Positions 1-12,348 of a stretch of 64,000 nt of DNA are shown here, piece by piece (the first letter of the stretch is position 1; each line of letters opens with the position of its first letter). The stretch covers positions 24,379,066 to 24,443,065 of the forward strand of contig JAPTYO010000059.1 of assembly GCA_036873135.1 (NCBI GenBank), given 5' to 3'. The position numbers and the translations under genes were made by a program. This DNA is from Clarkia xantiana subsp. parviflora. Its lineage: Eukaryota > Streptophyta > Magnoliopsida > Myrtales > Onagraceae. The notes under the pieces were generated by a model. The model saw nothing but the letters and a program-made list of their open reading frames with translations. It did not search any database and had not been told where the DNA came from.

Positions 1-594
1 CTTGAGAAATCTTCTCCGAAGAACATCACTGTATCTATGATCAGATCCATCCCTGCCTCGGTTGGGGCTCAGCTTCCCCAAGTCATCGAAGAAATAGCAC
101 TTGCATGATGCAACTTCAGGCAAGGAATGAGATCGCAACGCATCTATGATAAACAAACCGAGACCAAAATTTAAATTGACAGTTGCATAGGAATCCGCGG
201 TAAAATAAGTTAAAAACAGTTACACAGAGTAGTAAGTAACAGTTAAAACTAACCTTCAGCTTCCTTGAGATCCTCCCTGAGCCTCAAGATCTCTTGCTTT
301 CGTTCTTTTGCCTGAAATAGCAACAGTAGGTTAACATGAACTCAGCTGGAAAATGAACGAAAGGAATTGCAATCCCTCGCGACGCATTGTCTCGATTACT
401 AAAACAAATGTAGAGAGAGAAACCTTGCGCTTCCACCGAAGAGCATCCGGTTCCGCAGGAGGAGGAGGAGACGGCGGTCGAGGTTGCTTCTGAGGAAGCT
501 TTGATCGGATTAGGGATATGGCAAGGGCTAGTTTGACTAACTTATCATCGGAATTACCCTCCGGGTGCTGTGTAGCTTGGCTCGTCGCGGCCAT
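1..594 (-). CDS. MPS1: MULTIPOLAR SPINDLE 1 / PRD2, 5' part only (runs off left edge)
   Basis: Seen: three exons on the minus strand, 424-594, 254-311 and 1-143, joined by GT-AG introns with the frame kept throughout. ATG at 592-594 gives MAATSQATQHPEGN. The conserved core LALAISLIRSKL is followed by a proline run, then DALRWKRK-AKERKQEILRLREDL (split by intron 1), a basic, coiled-coil-prone stretch. Exon 3 encodes ASCKCYFFDD and SPNRGRDG. From family knowledge these match the N-terminus of plant MPS1 (PRD2), a coiled-coil protein needed for SPO11-dependent meiotic double-strand breaks and bipolar meiotic spindles. The rest of the gene lies left of the window, so the C-terminus cannot be judged. 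A palindromic TGGGCCCA (761-768), a site-II-like promoter motif, lies about 170 bp upstream of the ATG. Identity is by recognition of motifs, without an alignment. Confidence 0.85.
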
Positions 595-1702
595 TCTTTC
601 TCAGTTTCTCCTTTCCGGATACTTCCTTCGAAACAAAAATGAAAATTGGGAAAAGAAAGCGCGGGAGGCTATAGAGACCTGTACCCAGAGAGGGAGAGAG
701 GACGACGGATTGTAGCCTAACTGCTGCTTGTGAGCCCAGAATTATGGTCCGATCAGCAATTGGGCCCAACCCGGCTCTTGACGTTTTTTTTTTTTTTCGA
801 ATTGTTAACAAATTATTAGTTGAAATTCTTTTTCAAACAATTTGATAGATCAGGTCTTCTGCATATACAAATTGCTAGCTTATTTGGTATACTCGTCTAA
901 TTTAGACAGAATTACCAAGTGCTAGCATCTTGCCCATTTCGTTCATATTAGACTAAGATATTTGCAAAGCTAGCGATTTATACATGTGGTTGACCTAAGC
1001 TAGCAAAATGTTCATAAAAAAATATTCGGCTAGCAATTTATAATTTACCCCTTTTTCCCACAAGACTTTTATCACAAGGTGTTGGTAGGGACTGATGGTT
1101 GGTTTGCTGGTGCTGAAAACTTACAAATTTCAAAGATCCCTTCAATGCAGGATTTGCGTATACTGTAAATCCGGTACACAATTTGCTTAGGATTCTGGAA
1201 AAGTGAAAACCATCAAATGGGGAAAACAATGTGTAAGTATTATTATTATAACTAGTATCATTTCTAATATCTATACAATTGAAGCAAAAGAGACAAATTG
1301 ATTACATAGGAATATGGCGCCCATCATAGCAATAGCATGTGTTAGTGTTACTAGCCATCTTTATCGCTAGTGCTTCCTTCTCTTTTTCAGTTTATAACTT
1401 AATTTTTACAGGATACCAAAAAGGAAAAATATGAAAACTTGAAGGTAGAGAAAGAAAACAGTGGTGATTGGAGAACTTCTCCCCCAAAAAAGAGAGGGTT
1501 AAGGCCAAATATACCAACAACAACAAAAAAAAAAAAAAAAAAAAAAGAGGGATGGAGGTGGTTGATTGATGGAGGCCGAATTCTTCTCGGTTATGTGCAG
1601 ATTGAATAAAAGCCTATCCCGGCTTTTCGGCTCTCTGATCAATCAATCAGATCTCAAAATCGGGGCGCTATTTTAAAATCTTGGAGGACAAGCCACACAC
1701 AG
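595..1702. other. Intergenic spacer between MPS1 start and QWRF gene end
   Basis: No gene recognised. The first ~200 bp are the presumed MPS1 promoter and 5' leader, with the TGGGCCCA box at 761-768. The remainder is AT-rich, with a poly(A) run near 1523-1545, and should include the 3' UTR of the downstream minus-strand QWRF gene next to 1702. Short open frames here show no recognisable motif. Confidence 0.6.
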
Positions 1703-4691
1703 TCACAGAGGAGGGGGTACCATAAGTTGCCAAAACTGGTTCCGCCCATTCTCCAGTGCCTCCTTCATCTGCAGGATATGTGTTCTCAGGCTGAATTCTT
1801 GAACCTGCTTTGGCAGCAAACACATAAAACAAACGAATGAGAATTTCAACTTTCATGATCATTCGAAGCGGCGTATAGCAGACAAGTCCTCCATTTGATT
1901 TAATCTAATGTAACATCAATCAAACTCCGAAGCACTCAGAAGATAATGGGTCTCACCTGCATAGCACTGGTTGAAGCCCATAGAGCCTCACATTCATTGA
2001 GCATGGCCCTCTCATGTGCTGCCACAGTTGCTAATTCAAATACCAATCCCTTCATCTCTTCTACCTATCAAACAAAATATAGAATCATCATTCCCCATTT
2101 TCACCCTACAGATGAAGGGATGGCAAAATCATATCTTGTAAAAGAGGCTTCTTGACAGTTTGTCAGCAAACAGTGAAAGATAATGGAATCTTACCCTTGA
2201 GAGTAACGAGCGTGTGGAGAGTCCTGTTGCTTGCATCACATCTACAGCCGAGAAAACAGCGGCCTTCAACGAATTAACCTCTGCCTGTACAAGTCAACAC
2301 CCAAAGAATAAGTTTTCAACATATGTGGTTCCGGAGATTTGGATAGGTCCCAAAGCAAATTGGTATACCCTTGCTCCAGACGTAACAGGAAGACGGAGAG
2401 TGGTGGCTTCTAAATCGTCTACTATCCCTGCTAATGAGCTTGTGTGATCTGTCTCGAGGGAAGCCCATCGATCAAGGTCAGCCACCTAATTTGCATTCAC
2501 ATAGCATACACCAATATTAGGCAAGAAATTCAGATGATGCTACATAAGAAGAGTGAAGTACAGAGAAAGAAAGAAGTATAAGTACAAAAAACAAGCAAAA
2601 TTCCTATAGCAAACAAGAACAACAGTTCAATTTTCACAAACGCTTCAAGGAAAAAAACTGCCTCTTTGATACAAAGAAGAAGCATTACTTGTGCGTTCAA
2701 AATTGCATCTAGCTTAAGCTCCAGCCTCATCTGTTGGATGCTAATCCTTTTCCTGATAACCGAGTCCCATAGATTTTGTGTCGTCTTCCAAACATTGAAC
2801 AGAGTATTCTGCATTTCCATAATTAGAACCATATTAGTAGAGACTAGCTAGAGGATTGCTAAGGAAACAAATCTCATGCACATAAATTGGAGGTCAAATT
2901 TTGTGGTGCCGCCATTGTCAATCTTGCTTTATATTGATAATAGTAATAAATCACACAAAAGACACTCGAAGCATCGCAATTTTACAGCAGTAAACATACC
3001 TCTGTTGTCACTTTCTGACTGTAGAGTATATATTCAGAATGTGCATTAGTGAATCTCCATTGCAGGTATCTATTATATAGCAAGCGCAGCTGATGCGCTT
3101 CTTCTATGTAGCTTGCAGTCTTCTTCCCTTTCCGAACATCCAAGCTGAAACTGAGGACAGAACTTGTGGGACTGCTGGATTGATCAGAAAAAGTATCTGA
3201 TTGCCTCGCTCGAGAAGGACTCACCCCTCGGGAAGGACTTGATGGCCTTATGACCTTTAATGGGGTGACTCCTCTGTAAGAAGGGGAAGGACTAACCCCT
3301 CGGGAAGGACTTGATGGCCTTGTGACCTTTAATGGGCTGATTCCTCTGGAAGACGGGGAAGGACTGACCCCTCGGGAAGGACTTGATGGCCTTGTGAGCT
3401 TTAATGGGCTGACTCCTCTGGAAGAAGGGGAAGGACTAACCCCTCGGGAAGGACTTGATGTCCTTGTGACCTTTAATGGGCTGACTCCTCTGCAAGAAGG
3501 GGAAGTCACCACTGTGAGAGTCCTACATGGTGATGGTTGACGTGGTCTGCCGGAAGGAGCTAACGGAGTCACCTCAGTGTCTCCTCTGTTTCTTCCAGTG
3601 TCCAACTGCGATAATCTTGCACTACTTACATTCAAGGATTTTTGGACAGTTTTAGGCAACCCTTCGGCAGACAACCTCCTCAATCCTGATAATCCTGATA
3701 CGAATGTCCTGCTCGGTGATGGTTGACGTGACCCAGACAACTTAACAGCAGAAGGACCTAAGGATATAAGTTTGTTAAACGCAGGTATTGTTGAACTGTC
3801 AGGTGATGATACATTCATCTCAGAATCTCTATCTCCTCCCCTATTGCTTCCATCATCAGACTCTGGTGATTTTGCAGAACTACTGCTTCCAGATTTTTGC
3901 AGGTTTCTGGACAAACTGTCCAAAGACAACCTCCTCAACCCAGGTGCTGTTGTAGATGACCGAACACTTCTATCACTTAGATCCACACTTCGGTTTAATA
4001 AATTCGAAGAAGATACCTTTCCACCGCTTCTACTAGGCCATCGATGTTGATCTATCAATCGAGAATGTAAGGCATTAACAGGCTTAGAGTTCTCTGAATG
4101 ATCTGTACTGTTTTTCCCCTTCATCGGGCTTCGGCTTCTCTCAACTAGCTTCTGTGATGCCACATTGGAAGAAGGTTTCAGAGTTCGGTCACTGGTAATA
4201 GGCTTTTCCTTCTTTGCAAAAGGAACTGATACGGTGTCGGACTGGAAAGAGACGCTCAAGCTTCGCATCGTGGACGGCCATAGTGTCTCGCCCAATCTAC
4301 TCCCACTGGCAGATTTTCTCTGCATGTCTAACGAATCATTTACAGGGGTGGATGGCCGTGAAGGTGAAGGAGGTGTAGATGGCTGTGAGAGTGATGATCT
4401 TGACGTCGACGGTGAAGGAGGTGTTGAAGGACGCTTCCTCTCCGCTGATTGGGCTCTCTTAGGCGTCAATTGAGAGGACCCATTATTCGCAGTTGTTCTT
4501 GTCGGAATTGGGGAAGAGAAACGCCGGGGGGCGGTAGAAGAAGCAGTTGTAGAGGTGGAAGAGCGAGAAGGCGATTTGTACCTCGATGTAACTTCCCTAG
4601 TTCGGGAACGGCGGGAAGCGGCGGTGACTGCATTGTTCTTGTCGGCGGGAACCAACGGCGCCCTTGCTTGATCCGATTCGCATGCATCCAT
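1703..4691 (-). CDS. QWRF2: QWRF motif-containing protein (QWRF2/SCO3-like microtubule-associated protein)
   Basis: Six exons on the minus strand: 3000-4691, 2689-2808, 2369-2485, 2195-2284, 1957-2064, 1703-1804. All junctions are GT-AG and all exons are multiples of three, giving 742 residues with a TGA stop at 1703-1705. The N-terminal ~500 residues are Ser/Pro/Arg-rich and probably disordered and basic ([20 protein letters not shown]-like runs). The QWRF motif is at residues 544-547 (YLQWRFTNA). It is followed by the conserved helical C-terminus with [43 protein letters not shown] and a final [16 protein letters not shown]. This is the plant QWRF/AUG8-related family, whose members bind microtubules. 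SCO3 affects peroxisome and plastid development, and QWRF1/2 act in floral organ growth. Length exceeds the ~650 residues typical of Arabidopsis members, partly because of the tandem repeat at residues ~390-500. Which paralogue it is remains uncertain. Confidence 0.9.
3190..3525 (-). repeat. In-frame 78-bp tandem repeat inside QWRF exon 1
   Basis: About four imperfect copies of a 78-bp (26-residue) unit encode a repeat built from [20 protein letters not shown] and SPS linkers. Variants ([24 protein letters not shown]) show the copies have begun to diverge. All copies keep the reading frame, so the repeat lengthens the disordered basic/serine-proline region upstream of the QWRF motif. SP dipeptides make each unit a plausible proline-directed kinase target (inference). 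Confidence 0.9.
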
Positions 4692-7600
4692 TCACTCAGC
4701 AGCGGAAAGTACCCACATTGATCGGAATTTCCAAAATTCAATCACCGAAGCTTCAAATCTTCTGCCACGGAAACACAACCAGAAGTCAGATTCAGAAAGA
4801 AAAATAACTCAATTCAATAAACACAAAAGGATATCCATCCAAAAAGGTTACATCTTTAGAGATACGTAGATCCGACAGACGGGGTGAATTGCCTGCCAAT
4901 GCCAATCCTTTTCGCATCAACAAAATCCAAAATCTTGGCCAAAAAAAGCATAACCAGTCAACTGTGGGTGGTGATGCAACTATAATCACGGTGAACCTCA
5001 GTTACACTATGATCCTCACCAAACTACGTGATACAACAGTCCACTGAATCTGAAGGAAGGAATTTAGAGCGGAGTTCACTGTTTCCCCCACCCTCAGTTA
5101 GGTTGGTTGGAGTTGGACCACTTTGAGAGGAATGTAGGTGACGGTGGAGCGAATGATAAGAAGACAGCGGTGCGTAGGATTAAAAATTGAATCTTTTTCA
5201 CTTTTTCCCTGGCTGTGGACAGGGCAGTGCAGGGCAGGGCAAGGCCGCTGTCTGTCTCACTCTCACGGGACTGCCGTGTAGAGTAGGCAGGTACGCAAAG
5301 CTGTAATGTAAGCAGGATTTTACACCAAAGTAAAAGAAACTCATTTAGCCATCATCATCATCATTCTCTTCTTCCTCAGAATGAATTCATAAACAAAATA
5401 AATTAAATATTGCCAATTATAAAGCAGCCAAGAGGAAGCGCGTAGAAGAATGAAACAAATAAAACAAAGCACCCGCCGCTCTAGACTCTATTGCTATCTT
5501 CTACTTTATTAATTTATTTGCTAGAAGGAAACAAGTACATGCATATTACAAGTATAGAGACAGTAATTTAAAAATTGATTTTGTTTGTATATGGATTATT
5601 TAAAGAGTTTGATATTTGGATTGGAAGGTTGAAGTTGCAGTTGTGTTCTTGGGAGAGGGACACTGAGAGGAGACCTGGAAGCTATCCCACGTGCTATACT
5701 AGATTAAACTTACAGAGATCAATCTCTTACAGTCTATCCCCAATCCATAAAATTTCCGCATATAAATTAGAGATTAAATCATCTTTAGGAAAGTGTGGGA
5801 AACACATTAACTAAATCAAAAAGAACTAATCAGACAAAAAACTTGCTAGGATAATGGTCTAACTTATAAGTAATGAAAAAATTGAAAGAGAAACTAACAA
5901 ATGAGTATATTACCTACAGCACTGCAGCAAGGTCATGAGATAGTTTTAATATGTATGGTGGTTTTGGTTAACCAACTCTTTCATTAGCTAACTGTTATGA
6001 AGAATCAATTAGTTAATACAATAGTTCAAATCTATTTTTTATGATCATTAACTAAGAATATCAAACACCATAATCACCAAAGCAGATGGCTGCAGCACAA
6101 TTTTTAGGCATATTTATTCATTCGTCGAAAGATGGAAAAAGAAACTGATGAAACCGATGAGAGTTTGACATAATGTTATCCATTTCTTTCATAGAACCGA
6201 TCCAAACAGAACTGAATTTGTGCCTTTAACTTCTCCACTAACACTACCAAGTCCAAACGATAAATTATAAAGAAATTAGAAAAATATACGGTTTCCAGCT
6301 GAATAATTGAAATATTAGATAGAACTGATCCATGTCTGGTATATAAATATACTACATATCATGATCAAACTCAATCGAAGCTGCAAAATACCTTAATTCG
6401 GGAGTCGCGCGGGAGTTATCAGAATTAATTGGCCGCCAATCTCCACCAAAACTGTCAGAATCTGGCAACAAGCTCGATTAATTGCACAACCTCAGGAATG
6501 GAAACAGTTATTTAACACTGCGATCTCATGATTCTGAAAATAGATGAATCGAAGCTCCCTAGAGAACCGGTATATCCCCGGAGAATTAATTGGGAGATGT
6601 CGTCTAGCAAAAAACCTATTTCTCCTTCGGCAAGAGAGAGAACTTCGGATGGGAAAGAAACAAAAACGGTTTCAGTTGACAGGAACTAAAGAGGGGGCGG
6701 AGTTTTCGCGCCAATTACTTTCATTAATTAAAGCATAATATAATATTTAATATATATATATATATTTTTGTTAACGATAAAAATCATCAAGGTTTCTTTC
6801 AATAAAGTCCATGGCTGATGGCCCTATTAAGGAATGCAGTGGATATTGAAGAAAGTCATTATTACGCTGATGATTAGTAAGTATATTATTATGTGTCCAA
6901 TTATTATTATTTTTTGGTAAAAATATGTGTCCAATTAAAATATCAATCGATATCACAAATACCATTCTTAGACATATTATATTACGGATGCACGTATTAT
7001 TATCGTGCATAATAATATTTTTAAAGATGTTTCCTTCTGATCTTTATTAATAAAATTAGCCAAACTACCCACTTATATTAAATTAAAATGTATATGTATA
7101 TACTAACCATAAACCCATATATTACACTAAATATAATGTAAATGAGGGCTTGTATTATGACATCTATTAATTTAAATTATGTATGTTTAAAAGTTCATAC
7201 GTAATGATTATATAGAACTGGTCTCAGTGGTCTGGACGACCCATCAAATCTGGTCAGAGTCTTTTGGTACGCCCAATTGAACCATGGACTAGCCGATCAA
7301 TGACGATTTTTATCTAAAACTTTAAATACAATTAGTCATTAAATAATTTCAGACTTAATTAATAAGGGCAAAAATCATTTCCATATATTTTTTATTGGGA
7401 AAGATAGACAACAAATTATTAATAAAATAGATTTTGGTGCACTAAATAATAATAAGACATATAGTTTTTTTTTTTTCTTGTTAATAAGACATATAGTTGG
7501 GGTCTTTCTACATATGTTACAATTAAGCCCACCATAATAATAAAAAAAGCAAAAGTATGATACTCCACAAGTATGATAGAAAAACTCAATTAATACTACT

Positions 7601-8256
7601 TTTAGATTCTAAACCCTAGTTAGGATGTATATATAGAAGTTTTTATCAACTAAACTACTTTAAAAATCAATGTAATATATATATGGGTGTGGCAAAATAA
7701 TAATAAATACATATATACATATATATATATACATATGTATAATATTTACCTCTTTTTTATCAAAATTAGTCAAGAACTAATTATACTTTTCTTTTGTACA
7801 TGTACATTTTAACGTATAGAAGTTTAATACGTCACTCATTAATTGAAATATTACAGGCTCAAACATAAATATATCTAATGTATAAATGGGGGACATTTTT
7901 GCACCTTTTTTTTACTCTAACTTTTTAGTTATATTTTAGTCCTTTAATTAGTTTGAGAGGTTAATATTGTTATTTAGCAAAATTAGATAGGTTAGTAGAA
8001 TATCATAAAAAGTTTTAGTAAACACGTAGTTTTTTTTTTATATGTCATGTTTGAACCTTAAGAATTCATTTGATAAGAAAAGTTGATAAGATTTGCTGAA
8101 TTTAATCTTGATGAGTTCAAGAGTATTTATATATCAACTCTTTATTTTCAACCTGAAAATTTCATTAATGAAATGAGAAGGGATGGCATCTCACAAATTA
8201 AATGAGTTAAGGAAACTCTTAGTGAAGCTTGATGAGACAAGGAATTACGTATAATC
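4692..8256. other. AT-rich intergenic DNA upstream of the QWRF gene
   Basis: The first ~500 bp should hold the QWRF promoter and 5' UTR. The rest is AT-rich, with short A/T homopolymers and small TA repeats (for example around 6750 and 7720). No open frame shows a conserved domain, and I see no tRNA or rRNA. The short frames at 5575-5814 and 6544-6738 lack recognisable motifs or neighbouring exons. Confidence 0.5.
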
Positions 8257-8593
8257 ACTACAAGAAAAATGATAATTTGTGGCGACGTTTTTTTCCCCAA
8301 AGAAAGCAGTCTCTCGCAAATTATAATAATTTTTAATTCATTTATTTAGTTTCGAGGGAAATTCCTTATAAAACTCAAAAATTTGTAAATGATTCTCCTC
8401 AAAAGTTTATAGCCAAACTTTGTTAATAGTCATTTTCTTATAAAAAAAAACAATTTAATATTGTATTTGTAAGAGATTTTGTTGCCAATATTTTCATAAG
8501 AGGTTTTCATCATTCCCTTGCAAATAAATTTATATGTCCCTCACTAATAAATATCTCACAAACGACTAGAATTCTTGTATTGAAATTCATAGT
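8257..8593 (+). mobile_element. Possible CACTA-type terminal fragment
   Basis: The sequence at 8257 begins CACTACAAGAAAAATG and is followed by TTTGTGGCGACG, which resembles the terminal inverted repeat plus subterminal region of plant CACTA (En/Spm) elements and their MITEs. I could not find the matching inverted end or a 3-bp duplication nearby, so this is at most a one-ended remnant of unknown length; the right limit given is only where SINE-like sequence begins. Confidence 0.4.
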
Positions 8594-8700
8594 CAGCACT
8601 TTACTCCTTACTGGCTGATCCGGTGCTAGTATGAATTAGTCCAGATGTGGAGTAAGCATGTCACATGTTCTACCATCCTGGCTCCTGATTGTGTCCAAAT
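8594..8700 (+). mobile_element. SINE 3'-part fragment
   Basis: CAGCACTTTACTCCTTACTG then GGCTGATCCGGTGCTAGTAT matches the 3' half of the SINE-like sequence at 12349-12500, which has GCACTTTACCCTTACGGGCT and GACCCGGTGCGAGTG. The tRNA-like head is absent here, as expected for a 5'-truncated SINE copy. A third diverged copy is at 26607-26700. Confidence 0.5.
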
Positions 8701-9247
8701 GATCACCTAACGTGAAAAAAACAAATCTTTTGAAGCTATTTTTTACTTATCTAATATAACGACATCAAGTGTGGAAATATTATTTTCAGCTATGAATAAT
8801 AAACTATGAAATACTATGAGTGGCGAGCCGTCTAGTCACTTTCACAATGACAAATATATTTTTAGAGGTTACTAATGATGCTATAATTGACCGTGTTCAA
8901 AATAAAAAATTTCATAGAGATCAATTATACAGTTTAGTATTTATTTATATTTTTGTAATCATTATTATCAAACTATGTTACGTATATTTTCTTATAATTT
9001 AACATATAGTATGACTTTTTAAACTCTCAATCATAATTTTTTTTTTTTTTTTGTAAAAATGCACTCCATTATGTAAATTATGGATACGCCAATAAGTTCA
9101 AACCTCATTGATAATGCTAACAACGGAAAAATATTAATAGTTAGCACTTTGTCACTTATTAACTAACTCGATGTAATTGAACATTAATTTGAATGATGTA
9201 TTTGCACCATCCCGCGAAAAAACAAACTCCATATGATTAAAGTAATG

Positions 9248-9886
9248 GTTAACAACCAAATTGCTACCTGAACTTTATTTTTGTTTTTTGTTTTTTTTTT
9301 TTTATTTAGCTATCTGAACTTTCTTTTTTAGCAAATTGTTACATCTGTTTCAATTTTCATCAAACTGGACATAAAATGAGCATGTTCCGACCACATGGGG
9401 TCTTTTCATTTGTTCAAAAGATGGATTCAGACATAAATTTATGTCATTACAATCTTTCATATCGACCTTGAACATATTTAAGACGAGTCAAAGAGGTGAG
9501 TGATCCATGAAAGCCAGTAAAACACATAAGAGAGAGCACGCACATACATCTTCCGATTCTCCTATTGAAGTTGAAAGAATTACAACGAAATACCTTCAAA
9601 TTGACACTCAATTGAAAGGCGTCGTTGGAATTAAACTGTTGTTCAATTGAGTATCAAATTGAAGGAATTTCACAGCAAACTTTTAGATTTATACTTAAAT
9701 CCAAATTGGGTACACATGAAAAGATCTCATGTGGCTGAAACATGTTCATTTTATGTGCAATTTGATGAGAATTAAAACAAATGTAACAATTTGCTCAAAA
9801 ATAGAAGGTTCAGAAAACCAATTTTAAAAAATTAAAGTTTAGGTAGCGATTTGGTCAAGATTCAAGTAGCAATTTAGCTATTAACA
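9248..9886. mobile_element. Foldback transposon with 12-bp flanking direct repeat
   Basis: Left end GTTAACAACCAAATTGCTAC and right end (reverse complement) GTTAATAGCTAAATTGCTAC form terminal inverted repeats that extend imperfectly through most of the element; even the centre folds (TTGACACTCAATTGAA near 9600 against TTCAATTGAGTATCAA near 9640). ATTAAAGTAATG flanks it on both sides (9236-9247 and 9887-9898). There is no coding capacity. The long duplication and long arms suit a non-autonomous Mutator-like (MULE) element; the superfamily is inference. Confidence 0.75.
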
Positions 9887-9929
9887 ATTAAAGTAATGTT
9901 TTGTTTTCTTACGTGAAAAAATAAGTGAT

Positions 9930-12340
9930 GGATATACACCCGATTGAACCTCACTAAGGTTCAAACACGGTCGCCCCGCCGACCTCAAGGTAAGTCCGTT
10001 TATTTCTAAGGGTACGCGCTACGTTCCGGTTGCCACAAAGCGATCGGGCTTGTTCGGTTGTGCCGACCTAGAGCAACCGGACTTGTCCGGTGCTTACGGG
10101 GCCGACACGACCCGTGTCGGCCCCCTACCCCCGGACACCATCATCCGGGGCGCGCGTATTCCCGACCACTCTCTTAATCTCTATGCAGGCCCCACTCAAA
10201 AGGTGGGCCCCTCCGGTGCCTGGATCCAAAACTCTGTAAATATGGGCCTAGGTCCTTCATTTCCAACTTAATCTCGGATTGAGACACCGGAGCTCTGACT
10301 TCTCTCTACATTTTATCTCTCTAGAATTACTATCTGACTTAGGCATCGGAGAGGGTTCGCCAGAGACCCCCCCCCCCTCTCTGGCACTGCCCTTTGTGCA
10401 GGTCCGCCAGAAACAGAGTTGGATTGAATCGTAACACGAAGATTGAAGGAACGTGACTCGACGCAAGGCCGCCAAGATCGGACCCCGGACGAGCTTGTTC
10501 CATTATTGACGCCGTCTGCGTGATTTGAACAAAATATATTAATAAGATACCCAAATTCCTGATGCAGTTTTCATGCACGGAGAGTTCAATGCAGGAGGTG
10601 AGTCGTCCAGTACACGTGATGACTACGCCTCACAGATAGAAGATGACATGATAGAAGCCGAGGATGCATAGCAATTGTTGGAAGGCGTAACTCACTTTTC
10701 CAAAGAAAATATGGAGTATGTGATGCACCCACATACATATGTGTTGGTCATCAAAACAAGGATAGGTAACGAACCTCCTCCTGAGGATTCGAGACCACCA
10801 CGTCGTCCAAGTAACAAGGTACCAAGGGTAGTGAGGCCGGTAGTGGAACCACATATACCAGCCGATCAGGAAGTGCCACCAATGCCTGCTCCTGAAGAGA
10901 TACTACTCGTTCAAGAGCCGCAACAAGAACCGCCAGTTCCTAATGCTCAGCAGGTACCTCTGGTGCCGGTACCGCAAGAAGATTCATATGATGCATCTAC
11001 GCCGTCGATACGACGTCCTCCGAGTAAGAGCATTGCGACTAGTGCTACCTCGCATTCTATGAGAACCTACCATAGGAACCCCCTTAACATTTTCCTTATG
11101 ACATGCCGCCACAAGATCAACCATTTGGGATACCTGGCAACACAATCTCATCAAATGTTATGCCAATGTTCAATAGGCATACATACGCCGCATCAGGACA
11201 ACCGATGTTCTCCCAAGGTGAACCTCCAGTAAAAGAAGGATTCATGTCAGCCATAGAGCTCAAAGTGAGGGACATCGTCCCGAAAACTCGACAAGGCAAC
11301 CGCTACTCATGATGCAGCGCGATAGGTTCCAACCCCTCGTGCAAGACAACCGTCAGTACACCTCTCCCAGGGACAGGTACCAACATTTCGAGCACAAGAA
11401 CAGTTGCCAGTGTATGACAGTACAATACAACATACAATGCCACCCCCACAACATAATTTTTAGCAATATACAGCAGGGGGGCAATTAGAAAAACAAGGCT
11501 TTGAGCGTGGAACTCATGGAGTGCCACACAATGTTACTACATCACTACTACAACAGAGAGACTTATGGAAATGCGCAGTGGAGTGAGATCACACATAGCG
11601 TGTACGGATGATAGACCTCCATATAGTCCGCCTTGGCAAGGATGCAACCTTATATTACTCAAGTGGAAGGAATACGCACAATCTAATGGAGGAGACATTA
11701 CCAAGGAAGCAAGGGATTTCAACACCCCAACACCCATATCATTCCCATATCCTCTTATTTAATTTAATCGCATAACAATTCAACTCCCTAGAAGTGGTAT
11801 AGATTCGATACCCGATATCTTAATTTTTTCCAAGAATGATCATGCCGGACGTCTTCGGACTCCGCATTAAATATATAACACAGGTTGACTACTAGAAGAC
11901 TCCATCAAAAACGCCGCCGCCGACCAAGAGAGACGTCGCCGAGGCTACACATCATTGACGAACAAAAATGTCGTCACCGACCAAAACATCACCGCCGACA
12001 AACTACCTTCCTCAAACATGTTTGATCGGCACTACAGCATGTTCAGCCTCCTTCAAAGGAATGCACGAGGAACATATGGCTCATTCTTAAACAACACCTA
12101 TAAGGCCACGCCTCCGGGAAAAGATCACTAAAAGGGAAGGTCGCAAAGGACCAATCATTCGCTACAACCTTCCAATAAGTCTCTTAGCGTCAAGATTTGC
12201 TAGAAGACACCATCTCACATTGATATGCAAGGGGGCGCCACCCAAGTGACAACATGCCTTCCCCGCAGAAGAAGAAGCCCATTAGGAGAAGATCGGGAAG
12301 GAGAAGCCCACAGAGAAGACTCATGTGCAAACATTAACAT
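9930..12340 (+). mobile_element. Degenerate Ty3/gypsy LTR retrotransposon (LTR end, PBS-like site, gag remnant)
   Basis: The stretch around 10260-10505 looks like the 3' part of a Tat-lineage LTR, with TCTAGAATTACTATCTGACT, TTAGGCATCGGAGAGGG and a C-rich run. It is followed at about 10506 by ATTGACGCCGTCTGCGTGAT, which has the position and form of a tRNA primer-binding site. Downstream, frames around 10566-11312 encode a proline- and glutamate-rich, gag-like polypeptide interrupted by stops (for example after EAEDA near 10670) and frame changes. No intact protease, RT or integrase is seen up to 12340. The whole block is more GC-rich than its surroundings. Boundaries are approximate and I found no second LTR. 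Confidence 0.65.
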
Positions 12341-12348
12341 TGTAACAA

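Noticed and set aside
10675..11232. 185-codon plus-strand frame as a host gene
   Set aside because: Pro/Glu-rich text lying just after an LTR end and PBS-like site, with stops on both sides; best read as a decayed gag.
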